From Eupeodes corollae (taxonomy: Eukaryota > Arthropoda > Insecta > Diptera > Syrphidae): 64,000 bases of DNA. The translations under genes and the position numbers were made by a program. Every line of letters begins with the position of its first letter. The first letter of the stretch is position 1. This document shows, piece after piece, positions 56,718 to 64,000 of the stretch. The stretch spans positions 52,730,946 through 52,794,945 of the forward strand of contig NC_079147.1 of NCBI RefSeq assembly GCF_945859685.1. The letters are read 5' to 3'. The notes beneath the pieces were generated by a model, which made no database searches, was not told where the DNA came from, and saw nothing but the letters and a program-made list of their open reading frames with translations.

Positions 56718-58019
56718 AACGGTGATTTTTTAAGAGCTTGAGAACTTTAAAAAAAAAACGCATCAAATTTGCAAAATCTCATCGATTCTTTATTTGAAAA
56801 GTTAGATTGGTCCATGACATTTACTTTTTGAAGATAATTTCATTTAAATGTTGACCGCGGCTGCGTCTTAGGTGGTCCATTCGGAAAGTCCAATTTTGGG
56901 TAACTTTTTCGAGCATTTCGGCCGGAATAGCCCGAATTTCTTCGGAAATGTTGTCTTCCAAAGCTGGAATAGTTGCTGGCTTATTTGTGTAGACTTTAGA
57001 GTTGACGTAGCCCCACAAAAAATAGTCTAAAGGCGTCAAATTGCATGATCTTGGTGGCCAACTTACCGGTCCATTCCTTGAGATGAATTGTTCTCCGAAG
57101 TTTTCCCTCAAAATGGCCATAGAATCGCGAGCTGTGTGGCATGTAGCGCCATCTTGTTGAAACCACATGTCAAACAAGTTCAGTTCTTCCATTTTTGGCA
57201 ACAAAAAGTTTGTTAGCATTGAACGATAGCGATCGCCATTCACCGTAACGTTGCGTCCAACAGCATCTTTGAAAAAATACGGTCCAATGATTCCACCAGC
57301 GTACAAACCACACCAAACAGTGCATTTTTCGGGATGCACGGGCAGTTCTTGAACGGCTTCTGGTTGCTCTTCACTCCAAATGCGGCAATTTTGCTTATTT
57401 ACGTAGCCATTCAACCAGAAATGAGCCTCATCGCTGAACAAAATTTGTCGATAAAAAAGCGGATTTTCTGCCAACTTTTCTAGGGCCCATTCACTGAAAA
57501 TTCGACGTTGTGGCAGATCGTTCGGCTTCAGTTCTTGCACGAGCTGTATTTTATACGCTTTTACACCAAGATCTTTGCGTAAAATCTTCCATGTGGTCGA
57601 ATAACACAAACCCAATTGCTGCAAACGGCGACGAATCGACATTTCACGGTCTTCAGCAACACTCTCAGAAACAGACGCAATATTCTCTTCTGTACGCACT
57701 GTACGCATTCGTGTGGTTGGTTTAATGTCCTATAAAGTAAACTGAGTGCGAAACTTGGTCACAATCGCATTAATTGTTTGCTCACTTGGTCGATTATGTA
57801 GACCATAAATCGGACGTAAAGCGCGAAACACATTTCGAACCGAACACTGATTTTGGTAATAAAATTCAATGATTTGCAAGCATTGCTTGTTAGTAAGTCT
57901 ATTCATGATGAAATGTCAAAGCATACTGAGCATCTTTCTCTTTGACACCATGTCTGAAATCCCGCGTGATCTGTCAAGTACTAATGCATGAAAATCCTAA
58001 CCTCAAAAAAATCACCCTT
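56718..58019 (-). mobile_element. Mariner-family element, copy 3, inverted
   Basis: Low-coordinate end AACGGTGATTTTTTAAGAGC, high-coordinate end the inverse of AAGGGTGATTTTTTTGAGG, bordered by TA at 56716-56717 and 58020-58021. 1,302 bp. Nearly identical to copy 2 at 15769. Confidence 0.92.
56821..57906 (-). pseudogene. Mariner-family transposase with a single in-frame stop
   Basis: Start at 57906 (MNRLTNKQCLQIIEFYY); 361 codons plus stop. One amber codon follows TQFTL (57733-57735 region), where copy 2 has TTG (Leu). From MRTVRTEENI onward (57708) the frame is clean: ILFSDEAHFWLNG, WFQQDGATCHTA and RSCNLTPLDYFLWG. The third catalytic Asp of RSCDLTP is Asn here (RSCNLTP, near 57040), so even the open part would be catalytically dead. 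The family has the 36-residue spacing described for 9652-10710. Confidence 0.92.
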
Positions 58020-58021
58020 TA

Positions 58022-58691
58022 CATATCTCGATTATAGTTATCCACCTCGTTCCTATACAGGATAGCTTAAATATGAGATTGAACGCATCCAATGAACTCG
58101 AGCAACATAGGAATTTGCAATTTGAATTTTTGACGTTTCTATTTTATTTTCTTGCGTAAGACAGGTGCCTTATGAAACTTTCATGTAATGCTTTTAAACT
58201 TATACATGCCTTATGGACTTAAGTGTTAAGTTGAAAAAAATAAAAATTATCTTGAAAAGAAGACACATTTTCTTCTGGATTTGAAATCAAAAGCGTTTGC
58301 TTACTAATACGTATAGTCAAATGTCAAACTCTTGACAGTTTAAATTATTTGCGCACTAATTTACCGTTTCTGAGGGTGGAAAAACTTACTTAACAGCCAA
58401 GTTAGCAGGAGTTTATTTAAAAAAAAAACAAGCAAACAAGTTTTCCTATCACAACAATTTATTAGTTTCCTAAATGTTTCAAGCGGTAATTCTAACTTAA
58501 CAGGAATTAAGAGTTGTGTTCTGAAGTGTGAATCTTTTTGACGTTTCTATTTTCTAATCTTAAAGTAATTTTTCTTTTCATTTCATAGGTTCCTAAGGCA
58601 CCGTTCACATGATTATAATTTATTTTTGCTCAATGAAGAATATTGAAATAATACTTTTAAATTTTCTACTAACAATCACACCAAAATTCAA
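58022..58691. other. No gene seen
   Basis: AT-rich spacer between the mariner and the Helentron-like element. Confidence 0.4.
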
Positions 58692-59812
58692 AATAAAAAG
58701 AGGCTGGGATGCGACCCACACTGATAACTTCCCATCCCGTCTGTCGATTTGTATTGCTTAAAAGTTTATCCAAATTTGCGTACTATTTTTTGTAGATTTT
58801 TTTTTTTTTGAAAAAAAAAACGGATTGTTGGATTTTTATAAAAAAATTACTGAATATCAAAAACAATATTTTCCGTGAATTAAAATAGGTTTGAAGCCAA
58901 TATTTTTAATTTTTGAAAAGCTATTTGAGTCGAAAGTATATTTCTACCAACTTTTGTTAAATTTTTTTTAGGTTTTTAATTTTTTGTACAAAAACTGTCA
59001 ATTCGATTTTTTTTCCAAAATTTTACTGAATGTTGAAAACAATATTTCCTATAAGTAAAAATTAGTAAGACTAAGAAGCTATTATCTCAAATTTTTGAAA
59101 AGATGTTTGAGTCGAAAATTATTTTTTACCAACTTTTGTTAATTTTTTTCCGGTTTTTAGTTTTTGTAAAAAAAACTGTCAATTCGTTTTTTTTTTCAAA
59201 ATGTTACTGAATGTTGACAACAGTATTTTTTGAAAGATAAAAGTAAATTGAAGCCAATATCTTGAAAAGATATTTCAGTCGAAAATCAATTTTATCCAAC
59301 TTTTATTAATTTTTTTTTAGGTTTTAATTTTTTTTTTATAAAAAACTGTCAATTCGATTTTTCTCAACATTTTTCAGAATGTTGAAAACCATATTTCTTA
59401 TAAGATAAAATAAGATTGAAGCCTAAATTTCAAGTTTTTGAAAAGATATTTGAATCGATATTCAATTTCACCAATTTTGAGTAATGTTTTTTTTAGATTT
59501 TTATTTTTTTTTAAAAAAAACTGTCATTTCGATTTTTCTTGAAATTTTATCAGATTTTTTTTATTTATAAAAAAATCGTTAAATGGATTTTTTTCTAAAA
59601 ATATACTTGTTTGGTATTACGTCACATTTTATTATATAAAATGTAATTCAAGTTTCTAGCGTTTTTGGTTCGTAAGATATTTAGGGTCAACCAATATGTT
59701 CACCTTTTTTTCAAACTGCTATGGTAAAAAAACCACCCACGCAATTTTCTTGAGAGCCCTTTCTGCATCTTTCTGCCTTATTATCTGTACAACAAAATTT
59801 ATTTGAAATCGA
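58692..59812 (-). mobile_element. Helentron-like element, copy 2, truncated
   Basis: The inverse of copy 1: begins AGGCTGGGATGCGACCCACA, carries five units of about 172 bp (anchors near 58826, 58999, 59172, 59342, 59516), then GGTTCGTAAGATATTTAGGG and CCACCCACGCAATTTTCTTG. It stops at about 59812 within AATTTATTTGAAATCGA, lacking about 230 bp that copy 1 has (including the AACTTCCCCTAGGAAGTT palindrome). Confidence 0.82.
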
Positions 59813-62694
59813 TTTATGCAGGTTCGAATAAGACAGATGACGGATTGCCTAATTAAATTGACATGAGGAGAATTCAAGAATTTTGTTTCGTCAAAATGTC
59901 AAAAGATTCAATCCAGTGAAAGAACTGTTCGAGTTCAAGTCCAATCGATTTTTATTTCATAATTTATAATTACAATTTGTTATAAGTTTAAATACAGAAA
60001 ATCTTATAAAGCGTGGCATTGCCGTCTGTCATTAAAAAAAGTAAAAGAATTGCGACGTATGTTACTGGCGTTCAGATTTTTATCTAAATCCATTTTGGAA
60101 AATGATTGACAGACGTTACCATTAACACCAAAATCTACACAAAGGTTTCTAGAAACAGATTTCAATCGCCATTTTGTCATTGATTAAAAATATATATTTA
60201 TAAAGGCTAATATGACGGAACTTTAAAAAGGGATTCGTACGAAATGTCAAAAAATTAAATGTATGTATATAAAATTTTGAATTATCTTCAAAGTCAAAAT
60301 AAAAATTCAAGGAATTATTTTTTTTTGCCAAAATCCCCAAAAAACTATAATTTCCCAGGTACATCCACTGGAACCATTATCATGTAGATAATAATTACGT
60401 GGAAACAAGGTTCCCTTAAGCATCTTGCATATGAGCTACGAACTAAGAACTGTGGATGTTCGCATATTTTGACTTTTCTTTCACATGGGCTTTATTTCTA
60501 TTCGCAGACAGCTACGAATTGAAATGCCCTTTTCTCCATATTTTCCTCAACCATGATCTTTGACACAAAAACAAAAAAAGGAGTGGTATAATTTTGAGGT
60601 TATGTTCCGCGCGAACAATTTATTTGTTGCAGTGTGGATGGTATGTGGAACGCCAATAGAGTTTGACAGTTCGTAGCAACCACACTGCAACTCGTTACTA
60701 CCAAATTGTTTTTACAATATTTTCTTGTTTTAGAGAATAAAATGCAAATTTTATTATCCTAGTATCAGTGTCAATTTGGTTTCTTATAATTTCGATGTGT
60801 TTTTGTTTGAAATTAACTTTTTAAAATGTGTAAAATCACGTGTGTTCATCCATTCGTTCATTTATTGTTCGCTCTCATGTATTTACAAGGCCCTTTATTT
60901 CTTCAGGTTTTAGAATTTTTGTTTTGTAGATTTGTTTTTGAAATCTTCTTCGATATTTAGATCAAATATTTGTAGTTTCTTATTTAAATTTGAAACAATT
61001 TTTTGTTGAACCTTGTTTTTCAATGACATTCCATTGACATACTAGATATGGACTGCTGGTAGCCAATGTTGATGTCATCTTCTCCTTAACGCTACTAGAT
61101 CTGCTCTGTAGGTTTTTTATGGCAGACTTTATAATAAATAGATGGAGATGCACTTAGTGCCTTTGAAAAAAAAATCTTGTTTAAACCTAGAAATGAGAGA
61201 TGGTGTTTAAAAATAAACTTAATTTTTTTCTACCACTCCTTAAAAAGCGCTAGAGTAGCTAAAGAGGTGAATTCACTTTTAAGAGTGCTTTTGTATGTTT
61301 TGACAGTTTCGATGTGTTTTTGAAGCATGTATCGTTCATTTTTTTATATTAAATTCCATTTATTTTACTTGTCAAATGTCAAAACATGAAAACTTCAAAA
61401 GTGACAGCTCATTTAAAAATGAAAATTAAAGAAAGTCGATTAAAACAAATCAAAAATAAAATGTTTTTGAAATATAAATCCAAGCATACAAATAATAATT
61501 ATATAACGAAATTAAAAAAAAATCAAACTTTTTCAATTAATTTCTTTTTGTATGTTTTTCATGCGAAAGGATATGAGCTATGTTCTTGACGTCTTACCTA
61601 AAGTTTTTGATTTAAATAATTCCCATTTATGCTTCGCAAAATTCCTTAACATAAATCAAAACTTAATTTCCATTAATAAGTCGTTGCTTGCAAAACAAAA
61701 AAAAAAAACAAATCCTAATTTCAATCCCATTTCAAGTTGGCCTTAGTTTATTAACCTCTTTTTGTTTTAATGATTCTCTTAATCATTGACAGACATGGAC
61801 AGAGACGATAAATAAAAAGGCAAACCATTAACATCAAATTGGATTTGTGTTGTTCAGTCCTTGAATTAGTCACTTTCGCTGTAAATGACATTTCACATGT
61901 CAGACTTAGACTTTATGCTATAGAACTTGTATAATGCTTAGCATACGCTCTTAAGACACTTGAAAGGCTTCTTTGGCATTAGTTCTTTAAATTCAAATTG
62001 AAAAAATTTAATCGATAAGAACCCAACTAAAGAATTGAAGAGTGAAGGATTAGGTTTCTATGGCGAAGAAAAACCTCTTCAGACTTTTAAACTTTCAACA
62101 TTATACCTAGGATTGTTTATTGATCTAGATCTATGTATATGTAATATGTATTAGACCGTTAAATTATTTTACCTATGAGTACTTTTGTGTTATGTACGTA
62201 GTTGAAATCAATATTGGATATACAGTCACGTGCATATGTATACATTTAGATAAATCAATAAGTTCGACATGCGCGCAAAAACGAGATTCTTTTTGTTCTT
62301 TGTTTTTATTTTTCATGAATATCTCCAGACAAAAGGTCCTTGAAATTCTGAATCTGATGTGATGAAGAGAATGATTCTCAATAATTTTGCTGATGCTGAA
62401 TACAAAATCTGTTTCTATGACGATTTATTGACCTGGCAACGTGCCTTAAAGGTTTTGAAAGATTTAAATTTAATTTAACTTTTTTTCTTGTATGGAAAAG
62501 AAAATAATCAAGGATAAATCCTTTTAGAATATTAAGCTTAAAGAAATGTCAAACATACATTTTATATGAAGATATCACTTGATTGATTAAGGACTCGCCG
62601 AAAAAAAAAGTTTTGGAAGGTATCTAATTGAGTTAATTTTTTAATTTTTAAATGGGGTAAGTGGAATTATATATGTATGTAATTCAAAACATTA
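59813..62694. other. Long gene-free stretch
   Basis: No TE ends or protein motifs recognised apart from TACAGTCACGTGCATATGTA at 62221, which resembles a lone Tc1 terminus. 60600-60700 has an imperfect inverted pair around TTGCAGTGTGG and CCACACTGCAA. 61386-61746 holds two overlapping short frames without motifs. Confidence 0.4.
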
Positions 62695-63054
62695 GGTCCG
62701 TTCGCGTACCCTCCTAAAACAGTCCAATTTTAGGAAAAAAAACGAAATTTAACCAAATCCTTTTCGCGTACTCAAAAATTCCGTAGTTTTTCGTAAAAGA
62801 GAACTTTGGGCTGATTTGTGAAAAGTGTCAAATTTGATAGAAATTCAAATAAATTGCTTGCTTTTGCTGTCAGTTATAAAATTTAAAAACAAATTTTCAA
62901 AGAACAGCAACAAGACGAAAATATTGTTTAAAAAATTTGTTGTTTTCCCGTTCGCTTACTTTTTTGTAATTTTTTTTTGGTGACAGAATTTTACTCCCAC
63001 TCTTTAAAATATCTCTTTTTACGAATTCTAGTGCAGAAAATACGCGAACGTACC
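62695..63054. mobile_element. 360-bp MITE with GGTCCGTTCGCGTA ends
   Basis: The left end GGTCCGTTCGCGTACC is preceded by TTA; the right end, the inverse of GGTACGTTCGCGTATT, is followed by TAA. Subterminal echoes occur: CTTTTCGCGTACTCAAAA (62761) and CCCGTTCGCTTACTTTTT (62948). Triplet TTA/TAA flanks fit a Tourist-like (Harbinger) element. Non-coding. Confidence 0.78.
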
Positions 63055-63479
63055 TAATAATTTTCAGTGTTGTTTATGATTTATTTTAAAATTGACATGT
63101 GACACAAATGAAGTGTCAATTATCTTGGTGAAAGAGAGAGAGAGTAATATCTTCTATCGAAATCTGGTAGCGCAACGCAACTATGTTTGGAAATAAGTAT
63201 TAATCACTTTAAGTTCTAGTTACATTTAACATTTTGTTTGGTTTAAGTCCAATTTTTAATTAATATCAAAGTCAAAACTAAACTATAGAATCGATGTTGG
63301 CCTTCGAGCTTCGGACTTCACAAGAAATAGTTAAAATTCTCTTTAATTTTGACTTTACCAAAAAGTGTCATTAAATGGCGACAAATTAACTTTCAAGTTT
63401 CAAAAAACAACTTGAACTTAAAGTTAAAGACACTACCAATGTAAGCTTGATTGACAAAGACAATTTTTTGTAGCACAGT
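63055..63479. other. No gene seen
   Basis: AT-rich spacer; short (GA)n at 63134-63144. Confidence 0.35.
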
Positions 63480-64000
63480 TTGCTGTTAGTTCGACGTTAC
63501 CAGAAACTGTACCTGAGGGTGTAAACGAAGTTATGGGACAAATCTTCTTTCGCAATAATTGTGATACTGCACCGCAAGAGCACTTAAAATTGTTTACATA
63601 CACAAATCCGCTGGGCCGAAAAGTATTCCCGCTATTATTTTGAGAAGGTTTTATTCAAAAGTCGAGTGCCAAAACCATTTCTGTCCTACTCTCCAAGTCT
63701 ATTTCGGAATGGATGCAAAACAGTATTTGTCCAGTCTGTCCTTAAAGAAGCCGAATTCTCCTCTCCCTCTAACTAATGTTCAAATGCAGTTACGTCTCTT
63801 CTTTCCGAGGTTATGTTAACACTGATTAATTATCAGCTTAAAAAATATCTCCAACAACGAGACCTTTTTATTCAAACCAGCAGTATAACTTTCAAAGGTA
63901 TTTGATAGAGTTTGGCGCCAAGCTCTCTTATCAAAAATGCGTGCATTTGGTATTGACGGATCTCTTCTTTGTTGGATTGGAAACTACCATTTTAACCTTT
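63480..64000 (+). pseudogene. Jockey-group reverse transcriptase fragment running off the window
   Basis: Plus strand, frames interleaved by shifts: LPETVPEGVNEVMGQIFF (fingers approach), GPKSIPAIILRRF, TSLLSEVMLTLINYQLKK, YLQQRDLF, and finally VFDRVWRQALLSKMRAFGID followed by GSLLCWIGNY at the edge. The last block matches AFDRVWHQALLSKMPAFGLH of the 39.1-40.4 kb element, so it is the same family, here covering the region 5' of what that copy retains. Confidence 0.78.

Noticed and set aside
62221..62240. Lone TACAGTCACGTGCATATGTA as a Tc1 element
   Set aside because: No inverted partner or transposase sequence nearby.

Overview
The window looks like heterochromatin-like or intergenic DNA of an insect, most likely a dipteran. 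It is AT-rich, has no bacterial gene organisation, contains spliced-type coding remnants, and carries many eukaryotic transposable elements (TEs): Tc1, mariner, pogo/Tigger, PIF/Harbinger, hAT, Helitron, and LOA-, RTE- and Jockey-type non-LTR retrotransposons. I found no host protein gene, tRNA or rRNA gene that I would defend. The only coding region that reads intact end to end is a mariner-type transposase at 9652-10710.

Layout. 198-5810: a Tc1-like transposon with double (IR/DR) ends, split by a LOA retrotransposon (12-bp target duplication) and by a miniature element (MITE) that is itself split by a retrotransposon fragment (11-bp target duplication). 6.7-9 kb: an RTE remnant, a mariner fossil and a MITE. 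9.5-19.8 kb: an intact-ORF mariner, a pogo-like element, a Helitron helicase scrap beside a Helentron-like repeat, a broken mariner and a Tigger element. 20-25.6 kb: Jockey, RTE and LOA remnants. 25.7-27.2 kb: TE-poor DNA with a GC-richer patch that could be host exon or promoter. 27.3-33.4 kb: a Harbinger element with convergent transposase and Myb/SANT genes, invaded by a hAT element and a Jockey fragment. 33.7-40.4 kb: Tc1, several non-LTR pieces and a second Harbinger derivative. 41-51.5 kb: mostly gene-free DNA with six more copies of the 350-bp MITE and a Tc1 split by a SINE-like insert. 50-54.4 kb: an RTE copy with a 281-bp insert, whose sister copy lies inverted at 50.1 kb. 56.7-59.8 kb: a second copy of the 15.8-kb mariner and of the 13-kb Helentron-like repeat, both inverted. 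62.7 kb to the end: another MITE and a Jockey fragment running off the edge.

These parts do not form a pathway. What the window offers is a readable order of insertions: target-site duplications and interrupted reading frames show which element landed in which. The most useful novelties are the multi-copy 350-bp MITE family, the nested Tc1/LOA/MITE/LINE stack, the hAT-in-Harbinger composite, the 281-bp element with an exact 8-bp target duplication, and the intact mariner transposase whose right terminus appears lost. I see no convincing new defence or regulatory system.
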